Translations under genes and position numbers: made by a program
Assembly: GCA_905221605.1 (NCBI GenBank)
Contig: CAJNDS010000361.1
Span: 92,742 to 156,741 of the forward strand
Source: Symbiodinium natans
Taxonomy: Eukaryota > Sar > Dinophyceae > Suessiales > Symbiodiniaceae
Direction: 5' to 3'
Length of the DNA stretch: 64,000 bases
In this document: piece by piece, positions 55,912 to 62,858 of the stretch
How the letters are laid out: each line of letters opens with the position of its first letter
How positions within the stretch are numbered: the stretch's first letter is position 1
Notes under the pieces: generated by a model
The model's input: only the letters and a program-made list of their open reading frames with translations
What the model was told of the DNA's origin: nothing
The model's database searches: none

Positions 55912-58900
55912 ACCCTAAACCCTAAACCCTAAACCCTAAACCCTAAACCCTAAACCCTAAACCCTAAACCCTAAACCCTAAACCCTAACCCTGAACTGCC
56001 CCAGTCTGCGCGTCCCGTGGAGGCCTTCCGCATCGGTCAGGCGCGGAGTGAGGCCGTACGCAAAGCGGCCTGGAAGGCTTGCGCCGTAGGGTTCAGGGTT
56101 CAGGGTTTAGGGTTTAGGGTTTAGGGTTTGGGGTTTAGGGTGTAGGGTTTGGGGTTTGGTGTTTGGGGTTTGGTGTTTGGGGTTTGGGGTTAGGGTTTAG
56201 GGTTTAGGGTTTGGGGGTTTAGGGGTTTAGGGGTTTAGGGGTTTAGGGGTTTAGGGGTTTAGGGGTTTAGGGGGTTTAGGGGGTTTAGGGGGTTTAGGGG
56301 TTTAGGGGTTTATGGGTTTAGGGGTTTAGGGGTTTAGTGTTTAGGGTTTAGGGCTAGGGTCTTGAGGGCGTTAAGCATGTAGGTTTGGGCTGGGAAGATC
56401 GAAGATAGGGCCTTGCTGATGAAAGTGGATCTAGGTGGTCAGATGTACAGTGAGCACCAGTGGCTACTCCCAAGCTCGCCGAATAAACCTCTCTCGTTTC
56501 TATTAAGAGCTTTAGTTATATTGCCGTGATACGGATCTACAGCAGCTGGTAAGTCACATTATTGCTCCTTCTCAGTCCTTTTCAGGGGAACTCTGACTTG
56601 CATCCTCCAAGCACCAAAAAACCGCCTGAACCCCGAAACTTGCCAGCAGCATCGCTGCCGCGCGCGTCCGACCTAGCGTTGTGTCAATTTCAGCCTGGGA
56701 CTTCCTTCCAGAAGGCTGTTTAGGGTCTAGGGTTTATGGGGGAGGGTGTGTGAAGTTACCCCAAGATGCAGCATCACCCCCATACCCCCGATAACAGCCC
56801 TGAAGCCCTAACAAGCCAGAAAGCCCAGCTGAAAGGCCACGCCCTACGCGCAGAAGTGCGCCGACCGAGAGAAGGAGCTCTTTGCCTACTACGGTATGAG
56901 CGGCTCGCCAGCAAAGCAAGGGGGGCGCCCTCGCCAGGCGAGGAAACGCGGACTTTCCCGGATGGGGGGGTGCAGAGTGCCCCTTTTTTTGAGTCTAACT
57001 GAGACATAAAAACCGCTTGGAATCCCTAACCCTAGACCCTGCGAAACCATCAAACACATAAGCCAGAGGGCACAAGGCTCCAAAGCAATCCTGCGACCAG
57101 GCAAGGGCAGTTGGGCAGGGTTTGGGGTTTTAGGCTTTGTAGGGCCCCAAGACCCAACCCAACGCTACAAGCAACCTCAAGGGTTAAGTTAAGTTAAGTC
57201 CTGAGAATCTTCCAAATCCGATAGGAATCGCCACCCCAATCACCCCCCTCCCCCCCCTCTCCAACATTCCCCCCTCCTCCAGCATTCCCCGCCGGCTCCC
57301 GAATTCCCAAGAGAAGTGGACTCCCAAAGAAGCAATCCGCTCCTCAGACAATTTTGGGTCAACCGGTGCTCACATGTCATGTTTCCATATGAGCAGTCGA
57401 TTTTGTCTGTACGCTATCAGGAACATTGCTTCTCGCTTGTCCACCCTCAGCAGTAGGAGTGGATCTGTTTGTGCCCCGCCTTCAGAAGTAGGACAACCGG
57501 ACTACGCAAACGGCTCAAACAGATCTACTGAATCGGCCATAGGCACACAATGATCTTGTGCTTAGTGCCTGGTGTTATTGTTAGACGCTCGCAAGCAACG
57601 AACAGCAATGCGCTCCTGTGAGATTGTGGAAAAATGTTCAGGGTTAAGAGGGTTTAGGGTTTAGGGTTTAGGGTTTAGGGTTTAGGGTTTAGGGTTTAGG
57701 GTTTAGGGTTTAGGGTTTAGGGTTTAGGGTTTAGGGTTTAGGGTTTAGGGTTTGGGCGCGTTAGAGGGCTAGTCGAGTGCGAAGCGGCCCTGAAGCATAA
57801 TGAAAGCCCTGAGGCAGGCAGTACGAGAAGGGCGTGGACATCAAGTCCTTGCGTCCCTTGGAGCGCAGGGCCTGGGTTCAGGGTTTAGAGTTTAGGGTTT
57901 AGGGTTTAGGGCTTAGGGTTTAGGGCTTAGGGCTCAGGGTTTGGGGTTTAGGGTTTAGGGTTTAGGGTTTAGGGTTTAGGGTTTAGGGTTTAGACTCCTC
58001 GCACGGTAGTAGCCCTCTCCACCCAGCTGTCCCCGCCAGAGGGGCTCCATGTCCCTGACGCTCTAAGCCCCGAACCCCCCAAACTCCCAAAATCCCTAAA
58101 CTCCATAAACCCTCAACCCCCATGAAGTAGGGGGGCTTTAGGAGGTCTAGGGTTTATAGGGTTTAGGGTTTAGGTTTAACTAGGGTTTAGGGTTGTAGGT
58201 TGTAGGTTGTAGGGCTTAGGGTTTCGGGGTTTAGGCAGGTCCAGGAGCCTTGAGCGCAAGTTCTTGGGCCTGAACTTGGGGTTCAGGGTTTAGGGCTTAG
58301 GGCTTAGGTCTTAGCATTCAGGGTTTAGGGTTCAGTGTTTCAGGGTTTCAGGACGTCAGGGCTGTTCGCTCGTGATTTTTCGCCAGGCAGCCCAAGCTCA
58401 CGGAATGGAGTCCCAACCCCTCCCAGGTTGAAGGTCCATCCCTTGCCGACCGAAACAAGACCTCCACACGAAGCCCGTAGGTCCCTAAACTTACCCTGAG
58501 ACTCTGAACTTCCACCCGAAACCCTAAACACCTGAAACCCTGAACTTCCTGAGTCCCTAAAACCGTAACTTCCGAAGCCCTATAACCCTAGAAGCCCGCA
58601 ACTTCCTCAACCCTAAAAAGGAAAATTCCTAGGACCCAGAGTAGGCCTTCATTCATTTTTTTAGGGTTCAGGGTTTAGGGCTACTAGGACCCAGAGTAGG
58701 ATCTTATTCCCATTCTTGGAGGGTTTGGGTTCCCTGAAAAGCCCCTTCAAACCAAAAAGGGCACCCTTGTTCCTAGGTTACTCTTGGGCCTCGAACCCCC
58801 TAAGCCCCAAACCCTAAACCCTAAACATTAGTTTCAGGGGTCTCAGCATGGTCCCTTAGACTCTTTAAAGGGTTCTGATGTATGGGCCTTTGGGTTGTAT

Positions 58901-60350
58901 AGGGTATATAAGGGGTGCCCGTTTGAGGGCCCATCTTACGGGACCATGCAACTACCCCCAAACCCTAAACCCTAAACCCCGAAAGCGTTGATCCCGAGGC
59001 AAAATCCTGGAGGAATCCTTTGAACGGACGCCGGAACAGAAAGCCAAGCGTAAGAAAGAGGAAGAAGAGCGGAGGCTCTTGAGTTTGTTTTTTGGTTTTT
59101 TTTAAGCTGTTTTGTTTTTGAAGGGTTTAGGGTTTAGGGTTTAGGGTTTAGGGTTTAGGGTCTAGGGTCTAGGGTCTAGGGTTTATGGTTTAGGGTTTAG
59201 GGTTTCGGGCTAGTTGGGAGGGTTTTGAGGTTTGGGTTTTGTTGCTCTTTTTTTCGTGCAGCAATGGAGAGTTTTAGAATCTGGGCTCAGTGTCCCTAAG
59301 CTTCCTGAACCTTTGAGGTCCTCGTTCATGGGGTAAGAATTGGGATGTTCCCCCCCTAGAATAACAGTCCTTAGTAGGGATTATAGTACCGCCCCCTTTT
59401 AGAATCCGATTGAGGACGGCTAGTATAAAAGGGATCATCCTAAAGGTCAGAAAAGTGTTCGTGAGGCTTGTCTTCCTCAAAAGTTCCTGCAGTCTAGGGT
59501 TCAACAGTTTGCTGCTTAGAGTTGCGGGAAGGAGCAAGCAGCAGGTGCTTCTGTGTCGCTTGCAAAGCCTAAACTAAGCTCTAAACGGGTGACTGTCAAA
59601 ATTATGGTCCCGTTTTGGATCCCTACTATAATGCGGCACCTAGTATTTAGTGTACCCCAAAAGGGGATCATAATCTTGACAACCACCCAATGCTGGAGTT
59701 GTTGGTTCTCGGGGTCGCTTGCCTAAACCCCAGACAACAAAGCAATCCAAACCAATGAATGTCCTCCCCTTCGCAACCTCCAGTCGTCAAAGAGCTAAAC
59801 CCTAAAGCCTAAACCCCAAACCCTAAACCCTAACCCCTAAACCCTAAGAGCCTCGCCGACGCTCTCCTGAACTCCACAGACAACTCAAACCTTAGCTGCA
59901 CCGCAGTTCTAGCGGCGCCCCCCCCCCCAGAAACCCTAAACCCTGAACCCTAAACCCTAAACCCTAAACTGCCAAATCATCATGAGGCGACAAGAGCAAG
60001 AAGAGGCCCTTTTGGGGTACCTCTTTCGGGGTTCCTTTCAACAAGCCTTCTTGTGTCTAGGGGTACATAGGGTTGCCCCGATTACAGTTGCAACTGGTAC
60101 CCAATCTATAGAGGCTTCGGGGTTTGAGCACAGAGATCTCATGCTCATCGGCCGATACTTTGTTCGTTCCATAAACCCTCAATGCGGAGCATGCTCACCA
60201 GATGCTTGGCCATCTGCAGCACGCGTACCGTAACGACTGGGATCAGGGTTCAATATTCTCTCCCGAAATTGGGGGGGTTTAGGGTTTAGGGTTTAGGGTT
60301 TCGGCCTCCTCCAACACAAGGGCGACTGGCTCCCCAGCTACCGGATCGAG
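30669..60350 (+). CDS. unrecognised multi-exon gene, at least 25 exons
   Basis: Short GC-rich islands between telomere arrays join in frame over long runs. 33502-34712 gives LDEAISDAFRQATVAKLEM and on to MAEAAK. 34657-44570 runs through EYMLLAEGPNPPGQDAEP, MPTSPLTPAEQIEQLYRE, DLATRLLPAKHPLVRDAEK, an acidic PPQEEVEASPTEEDK stretch and SLPKLSLFTS. 55095-59090 gives ILYTDAGMKAFRIGQARSEA, WKCADREKELFAYYGRQYEK, SLRPLERKILEESFERTP and a KRKKEEEERR run. The product is helical and highly charged, probably over 500 residues. I do not recognise the family. The start at 30669 (MEAIAILPSQRTRQQ) closes in frame onto 30998. The 3' end is unresolved: an island at 60303 ends RIEE then TGA, but that may be a donor. 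Introns reach several kb, making this a roughly 30-kb gene for a modest protein. Confidence 0.65.
30998..31092 (+). CDS. unknown gene exon 2
   Basis: Encodes DALLAVLDRHSEVADAKVRS then RDYKGAITLLLG, resembling a tetratricopeptide-like helix pair. Acceptor CTGAG. Decayed copies of its 3' edge recur through the next intron. Confidence 0.65.
31811..31915 (+). repeat. TTTAGGAAC nonamer block
   Basis: About 11 units of TTTAGGAAC, looking like TTTAGGG with a changed and lengthened end; in an intron of the unknown gene. Confidence 0.85.
31988..32075. mobile_element. family A element, left end missing
   Basis: Has ACTAACAGTCCTGAA and the right end GAGGGGGAACATCCCAA. Confidence 0.8.
32206..32301. mobile_element. 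family A element
   Basis: Second copy 130 bp from the previous one; TATACTAACAGTCCTTAA on the left and AGGGGGAACATCCCAA on the right. Confidence 0.8.
32660..32720 (+). CDS. unknown gene exon 3 (tentative)
   Basis: Coding-like island after acceptor CCCCAG; reads ATSDLRPGKCAQLASSGG in one frame and LRRTYALVNAHSSPAPEDGS in another. Frame and limits are unresolved. Confidence 0.4.
33502..33578 (+). CDS. unknown gene exon 4
   Basis: Encodes DFPNQNLRSPEALSRIGRHG then PALDE. Acceptor GCCCAG, GA donor at 33579 joining in frame to ISDAFRQ. Confidence 0.55.
34012..34063 (+). CDS. unknown gene exon 5
   Basis: Encodes ISDAFRQATVAKLEMEE, helical. The acceptor AG lies in a TTTAGGGTTAG repeat. GT donor at 34064. 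Confidence 0.6.
34657..34712 (+). CDS. unknown gene exon 6
   Basis: Encodes IWESLTGAAVEMAMAEAA plus two bases. Acceptor CCTGAG, GT donor at 34713; joins as AAK-MEYMLLAEG. Confidence 0.6.
34728..34815 (+). repeat. TTTAGGG array
   Basis: About 12 units starting some 15 bp after exon 6 of the unknown gene. Confidence 0.95.
34973..35031. mobile_element. family A element, minimal
   Basis: A 59-bp near-perfect palindrome retaining both ends (ATGTTCCCCTTTATAC and GGGGGGAACATCCC). Confidence 0.75.
35234..35442. mobile_element. two partial family B elements
   Basis: Left halves CTAGGACCCAGAGCAGGG (35234) and TGACCCAGAGCAGGCCC (35383), separated by a TTTAGGG array. Confidence 0.7.
36526..36577 (+). 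CDS. unknown gene exon 7
   Basis: Encodes MEYMLLAEGPNPPGQDA. Acceptor TCCCAG, GA donor at 36578 (GAGGTG) echoed by the next exon start GAGCCC. Confidence 0.65.
37125..37245 (+). repeat. 17-bp minisatellite
   Basis: Five tandem ATAAACCCTTAAGTCTT units, with one CCCTAAACC insertion. Confidence 0.85.
37429..37483 (+). CDS. unknown gene exon 8
   Basis: Encodes EPDLALLPPIEDHLLQLL. Acceptor CTTTCAG, GT donor at 37484. Confidence 0.6.
38664..38765. mobile_element. family A element, full copy
   Basis: TTGGGATGTTCCCCCTTATA to AAGGGCGAACATCCCAA, about 100 bp. Confidence 0.85.
39019..39074 (+). CDS. unknown gene exon 9
   Basis: Encodes MPTSPLTPAEQIEQLYRE. Acceptor CCGAAG, GC donor at 39075. Confidence 0.65.
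39105..39240 (+). repeat. dispersed 135-bp repeat, copy 1
   Basis: From GGTTTAATTGAAATTATGAA to CAAGTTACAGGGGGCTTGAG; two GGAGTTTC-type units. A second copy is at 49738. Confidence 0.85.
40687..40743 (+). CDS. unknown gene exon 10
   Basis: Encodes DLATRLLPAKHPLVRDAEK (19 codons). GC donor at 40744 is matched by the GC starting the next exon. Confidence 0.65.
40888..41000. mobile_element. family C element, full copy
   Basis: GGGGGTTTACGAAATTAGGG at left, TCCTACTAATTTGGGG inside, CCTAAACCCCC at right; about 110 bp. Confidence 0.8.
41398..41547. mobile_element. family D element
   Basis: GGTAGTCTCATGGGCCCTTA to AAAGGGACCATGGAACTAC, with GGGGTATCTCAGGGGTACCC inside. Confidence 0.8.
41783..41821 (+). 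CDS. unknown gene micro-exon 11
   Basis: Encodes AAATAMQRQRARL (13 codons). Acceptor CCTTAG, GA donor at 41822 echoed by the GAAGCC of exon 12. Confidence 0.6.
42530..42675 (+). repeat. TTTAGGAG/TTTAGGGG octamer block
   Basis: Alternating GTTTAGGA and GTTTAGGG octamers run up to the acceptor of exon 12 of the unknown gene. Confidence 0.85.
42678..42758 (+). CDS. unknown gene exon 12
   Basis: Encodes EAHPAHVSCQAAPVHDEELL then PVTVESK (27 codons). Acceptor TTTGAG, GC donor at 42759. Confidence 0.6.
43017..43150 (-). repeat. CCCTAAA array, about 18 units
   Basis: Near-perfect array ending about 12 bp before exon 13 of the unknown gene. Confidence 0.95.
43163..43198 (+). CDS. unknown gene micro-exon 13
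   Basis: Encodes EPPQEEVEASPT. GA donor at 43199; joins to EEDKESEP. Confidence 0.6.
44516..44570 (+). CDS. unknown gene exon 14
   Basis: Encodes EEDKESEPSLPKLSLFTS plus one base. Acceptor GACAG, GT donor at 44571. Confidence 0.6.
45365..45482 (+). repeat. TTTAGGG array
   Basis: About 16 units; a CCCTAAA array (45581-45657) lies 100 bp downstream in the opposite orientation. Confidence 0.95.
46215..46282. mobile_element. family C element, half
   Basis: GTCCTACTATTTGGGAGG to CCGTAATTTCGGAAACACCC. Confidence 0.7.
46472..46547. mobile_element. family C element
   Basis: GGGGGTTTGCGAAAATAAGG to CGTATTTCGGAAACCCCC; clear inverted ends. Confidence 0.8.
46556..46636 (-). repeat. CCCTAAA array
   Basis: About 11 perfect units shortly before exon 15 of the unknown gene. 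Confidence 0.95.
46664..46737 (+). CDS. unknown gene exon 15
   Basis: Encodes GRSLFASKSMPSLQSALDKI then ETCL. Acceptor CCCCAG, GA donor at 46738 matching exon 16 GACGAC. Confidence 0.65.
46760..46915. repeat. TA/GT microsatellite cluster
   Basis: GTGTGTGT, AAATAAAT, (TA)n and GATAGATA runs side by side. Confidence 0.9.
47139..47204 (+). CDS. unknown gene exon 16
   Basis: Encodes DDEDTFPSEAEKDRRARGLT then RK, strongly charged. Acceptor GCTCAG. The donor is uncertain (GC inside the RARG codons is possible). Confidence 0.55.
47405..47520 (-). repeat. CCCTAAA array
   Basis: Sixteen perfect units within an intron of the unknown gene. Confidence 0.95.
47585..47619 (+). CDS. unknown gene exon 17 (tentative)
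   Basis: Reads RSPPGEARLKK or AIAPRRSPAEER depending on the upstream donor. Acceptor GGTGAG, GT donor at 47620. Confidence 0.4.
47655..47762 (+). repeat. TTCAGGGG octamer block
   Basis: About 13 TTCAGGGG units, another uniform variant of the basic repeat. Confidence 0.9.
47911..47950 (+). CDS. unknown gene exon 18 (tentative)
   Basis: Reads EARAVAEERATT after acceptor GGAACAG; coding-like, with open limits. Confidence 0.4.
49210..49617 (-). repeat. CCCCTAAA octamer block
   Basis: About 400 bp of eight-base CCCCTAAA units, with occasional CCCCTGAA and CCCCTAAG, instead of the seven-base unit; local spread of a one-base-longer variant. Confidence 0.9.
49655..49718 (+). CDS. possible exon of unknown gene
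   Basis: Island reading EGGSEGERVAQGARCAA between an octamer array and repeat DNA. Boundaries are unresolved. Confidence 0.3.
49738..49910 (+). repeat. dispersed repeat, copy 2 with expanded core
   Basis: Same flanks as 39105-39240 but five GGAGTTTCAA-type units instead of two. Confidence 0.85.
49922..50036. mobile_element. family B element, full copy
   Basis: CGGAGTAGACCCTTATTTCC to CCTAGGTTACTCCTGGGTCT. Confidence 0.8.
50630..50778. repeat. TA-rich microsatellite around a telomere patch
   Basis: ACATATAT tracts at both ends of a TTTAGGG-like patch. Confidence 0.9.
51242..51296 (+). CDS. unknown gene exon 19
   Basis: Encodes TDSFDSGDPFKEWAKEF plus two bases. Acceptor CCTAAG; GC donor at 51297 closes in frame with 52102. 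Confidence 0.6.
51336..51420 (+). repeat. TTTAGGG array
   Basis: About 12 units shortly after exon 19 of the unknown gene. Confidence 0.95.
52102..52140 (+). CDS. unknown gene micro-exon 20
   Basis: Encodes NMTLFQRKLLTL plus flanking split codons. Acceptor GCCGAG; donor GG at 52141 (a one-base shift is possible). Confidence 0.55.
52190..52460 (+). repeat. TTTTAGGGG and TTTTGGGG variant block
   Basis: Irregular TTTTAGGGG units pass into nine uniform TTTTGGGG units (52363-52427). Confidence 0.9.
52936..53070 (+). repeat. TTTAGGG array, about 19 units
   Basis: Perfect array; a second array (53148-53225) lies 80 bp further. Confidence 0.95.
53285..53422 (+). repeat. 47-bp tandem repeat, three copies
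   Basis: Units start at 53285, 53332 and 53379; core GAAGCAACCAGAAGTGTTGA. Copies are nearly identical and unrelated to the telomere repeat. Confidence 0.95.
54686..54870 (+). repeat. TTTTGACCGAAACG repeat
   Basis: Three to four copies of TTTGACCGAAACGTTTT-like units with GGGTCCCAAAAAG; related to 61018-61165. Confidence 0.7.
55095..55122 (+). CDS. unknown gene micro-exon 21
   Basis: Encodes ILYTDAGMK. Acceptor CCAAG; GC donor at 55123 (GCCCGA) matches the start of the next exon (GCCTTC). Confidence 0.6.
55190..55280 (+). repeat. 19-bp tandem repeat
   Basis: TTTATCTGAGTTTATAGGG-type units, four copies, some diverged. Confidence 0.75.
56023..56076 (+). CDS. unknown gene exon 22
   Basis: Encodes AFRIGQARSEAVRKAAWK (18 codons). 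GC donor at 56077; TGCGCC occurs just after the donor and again at the start of the next exon. Confidence 0.7.
56215..56345 (+). repeat. TTTAGGGG octamer block
   Basis: About 14 octamer units after exon 22 of the unknown gene. Confidence 0.9.
56857..56893 (+). CDS. unknown gene micro-exon 23
   Basis: Encodes CADREKELFAYY plus one base. Acceptor CAGAAG, GT donor at 56894; joins to GRQYEKG. Confidence 0.7.
57150..57640. other. unique intronic stretch, unknown gene
   Basis: About 490 bp without telomere units between exons 23 and 24. No exon-like frame seen. Confidence 0.4.
57645..57755 (+). repeat. TTTAGGG array
   Basis: About 15 perfect units, upstream of exon 24. Confidence 0.95.
57814..57864 (+). 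CDS. unknown gene exon 24
   Basis: Encodes RQYEKGVDIKSLRPLE. Acceptor CTGAG; GC donor at 57865 (GCAGGG) echoed by the next exon start GCAAAA. Confidence 0.7.
58628..58796. mobile_element. family B element, partial plus full copy
   Basis: CTAGGACCCAGAGTAGG occurs at about 58630 and 58683; the second continues to CCTAGGTTACTCTTGGGCC. Confidence 0.8.
58840..58957. mobile_element. family D element
   Basis: AGCATGGTCCCTTAGACTCT to ACGGGACCATGCAACTACC. Confidence 0.8.
58999..59082 (+). CDS. unknown gene exon 25
   Basis: Encodes KILEESFERTPEQKAKRKKE then EEERRL, a charged helix. Acceptor CCCGAG. The donor is not fixed. Confidence 0.65.
   Translation, partial: AKSWRNPLNGRRNRKPSVRKRKKSGGS
59338..59446. 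mobile_element. family A element
   Basis: Left end TTGGGATGTTCCCCCC; right end diverged (AAAAGGGATCATCC). Confidence 0.75.
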
Positions 60351-60354
60351 GAAT
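60300..60354 (+). CDS. unknown gene exon 26 (tentative)
   Basis: Reads GLLQHKGDWLPSYRIEE, followed by TGA; GAGGAATGA could instead be a GA donor. It may be the gene's end. Confidence 0.45.
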
Positions 60355-60497
60355 GAGGGTGGTTTGTGGTCTCGGTTTGGGCTCTCCTCAGCAGTGGATT
60401 TGATCTACATGACGGGGGCTTGGTTGCTACCGTAGAGAGCAGGCCTTGTATGATTTATTGGTGCTCAGAGTCGGGAGCCTACGAATGTGTTAGGAGT

Positions 60498-60613
60498 CCC
60501 TAAACCCTAAACCCTAAACCCTAAACCCTAAACCCTAAACCCTAAACCCTAAACCCTAAACCCTAAACCCTAAACCCTAAACCCTAAACCCTAAACCCTA
60601 AACCCTAAACCGT
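60498..60613 (-). repeat. CCCTAAA array
   Basis: Sixteen perfect units after exon 26. Confidence 0.95.
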
Positions 60614-61017
60614 GCTGGGTCCACGCTGCATGGGGCCAGAGGCCTTCCTTCCCTCGCTAAACCCCACCCGAAACCCAAGCCGAACCCCTAAAGGTTTAGG
60701 GTTTAGGGTTTAGGGTTTAGGGTTTAGGGTTTGGGGCTTGGGGCTTGGGGCTTAGGGTTTAGGGTTTAGGGTTTAGGGTTAAGGGTTAAACCCTTAAACC
60801 CCCCAAAACCCCCAAGGCCCCAAACCCCAGAACACCAGAACCCCTAAACCCCAAGACCCCAAACCCGAAACCCAAACCAAACCCTAAACCACTAAGTTTT
60901 TCAGTCCCACCCCCGAAACCCGAGAATCACCCGAAAGGCCGAGGAAAAGAAGCGCTGGAAACCCAGAGTCAGCGTGTTGGGCCGGGGGGGGGATTTTCGG
61001 GTTGATAGAAATTGTAC

Positions 61018-61165
61018 AGGGTTTGGGTCCCAATAAGTTTTGAGCGAAACGTTTTGAGCGAAAGTTTCTTTTTTAGATATTAGGGTAGGGGGCAAGGGGG
61101 CGAGGGGGTCCCAATAAGTTTTGAGCGAAAGTTTTAAGCGAAAGTTTCTGTTTTAGAACCTAAGG
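61018..61165 (+). repeat. tandem GTCCCAATAAGTTTTGAGCG repeat
   Basis: Two copies about 80 bp apart, each followed by GAAAGTTTCTTTTT-type sequence. Confidence 0.85.
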
Positions 61166-62021
61166 TGATTTTTTTTGGCCTTCCGGCCCTGGCTGGCCTC
61201 CTGGGATTCTTTGGGTGGAAGGCCTCAGAGGTTTGAGTAAATTGAGCATTTGGCCTCCTAGGCGCTGTGGGTGAATGTACTTAAACTCTGCTTGTCAGCT
61301 GTTTAGACAAACAACCTGGGAAAATTCAGAATGATACGACATACAATTTCTATTTATTTTGTCTTGAGGGTTTAGGGTTTAGCGTTTAGGGTTTAGGGTT
61401 TAGAGTTTAGGGTTTGAGAGATGTTGCGTCTCGAGGGTTTAGGGCTCTAGAGGCCCTGTCCAGACAGCAGCTCTTGTGCTCGCTGCTCTTTGCAATGTTG
61501 GTGTAGGGTTCAGGTTTTAGAACCCTAATCCCCAAACCCTATACCCTCCCCTTTAGGGCGAGCCACCCGACTCAAGACACGGCGTGAACCCGAAGCCAAC
61601 ATGCGGCTTCTTTTTAAACAGTTAAACCTTGAAAACAAAGACGAACATCGCGAATCTCGGCGCCAGTCCCCAGAGCCTAAACCCTAAAGCATGTCTTTAG
61701 CATCTTGTTTTTCTTGTAAACCCTAAACCCCTAAACCCCTGGGTTTCCTTACGACTTCGTCTATGTTCACAACTATAAGCCCTGGGCCACTTCATGGGGA
61801 TGCTGAATAGCCACACCAAGTTATGCAATTTAAGTCAAAGCCTCATTCGGGTTTATGGTTTAGGGTTTAGGTTTAATTGGGTGATGTGCAAATCCTTCTA
61901 TCTTCTAGCCTGAGGTGAATTGTCGCAGATCGGCTTCCGGAAAAGCCGCTCCCGTACCCAAAAGCTCGGCAAGGACACGTTCAGGGTTTGGGATTCAGCT
62001 TGGGATTTGTGGACTTGGTAC

Positions 62022-62112
62022 AGTAGCCCAGTGGTGCCCTTTCGCCTCTTTTTCGGTTCAAGGTTCCCGTGTAAAGCAACCAACCCCCAAAAAGGGTACA
62101 CGTTACTGGCCT
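62022..62112. mobile_element. family B element, diverged
   Basis: GTACAGTAGCCCAGTGG on the left, AAAAAGGGTACACGTTACTGG on the right (the first 20 bases being the best match). Confidence 0.55.
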
Positions 62113-62261
62113 AATTACCATGAAGGTATGGTTTGGGATTATCGTCAAGGGTTTGTTTCTTTGTTTTCCTTGAGTGTCCCTTAGAGCCGGCATCCGCTCG
62201 ATTCGATGCCAAACTTACCGCTCTTTGATGTTTTCGGGATATGGGGAACCCTAAACCCCAA

Positions 62262-62352
62262 ACCCCAAACCCTAAACCCTAAACCCTAAACCCTAAACCC
62301 TAAACCCTAAACCCTAAACCCTAAACCCTAAACCCTAAACCCTAAACCCTAA
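62262..62352 (-). repeat. CCCTAAA array
   Basis: About 12 units, followed by a second array at 62460-62515 across a short coding-like island. Confidence 0.95.
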
Positions 62353-62426
62353 CATACCTATGATTCCGTAAACCTACGAACCCTAAACCCTAAACCGCAA
62401 ACCCGAACCCCCCCAAACCCTTCAGA

Positions 62427-62462
62427 TCTCATGGCAGCAAGAAGGCCCTGCAGCACCAGGAC
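62427..62462 (+). CDS. possible short exon
   Basis: Island reading SHGSKKALQHQD after CCCTTCAG, between two CCCTAAA arrays. It may belong to the unknown gene or to the next one. Confidence 0.3.
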
Positions 62463-62639
62463 CCTAAACCCTAAACCCTAAACCCTAAACCCTAAACCCT
62501 AAACCCTAAACCCTCGACATCAGGATCGTAGTATGGGAGCGACTCGGTGAGTCTGGCGATCTCGGTGAGCGTGGCGATCCCGAGGCTTCAAGGCATCTAA
62601 GGCCCCGTTTAAGCAAAAGAATCCAGGAAGCAAATAAGT

Positions 62640-62818
62640 AGCTAAATAAATAGATAAATAAACAATATATATATATATAGGCACATATCTACTCACATAT
62701 TTATATATCATATGGTACATATACATATACACATACACTTTCACATAAAGTAAATGAATAAATGTATGTATATATATATATATATATATATTTTTTAATA
62801 CATGTAATAAAGATATGT

Positions 62819-62858
<40 letters not shown>
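62640..62858. repeat. TA and GA microsatellites
   Basis: AAATAAATAG, (TA)n and (GA)n runs; the GA run is about 35 bp. Confidence 0.95.
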
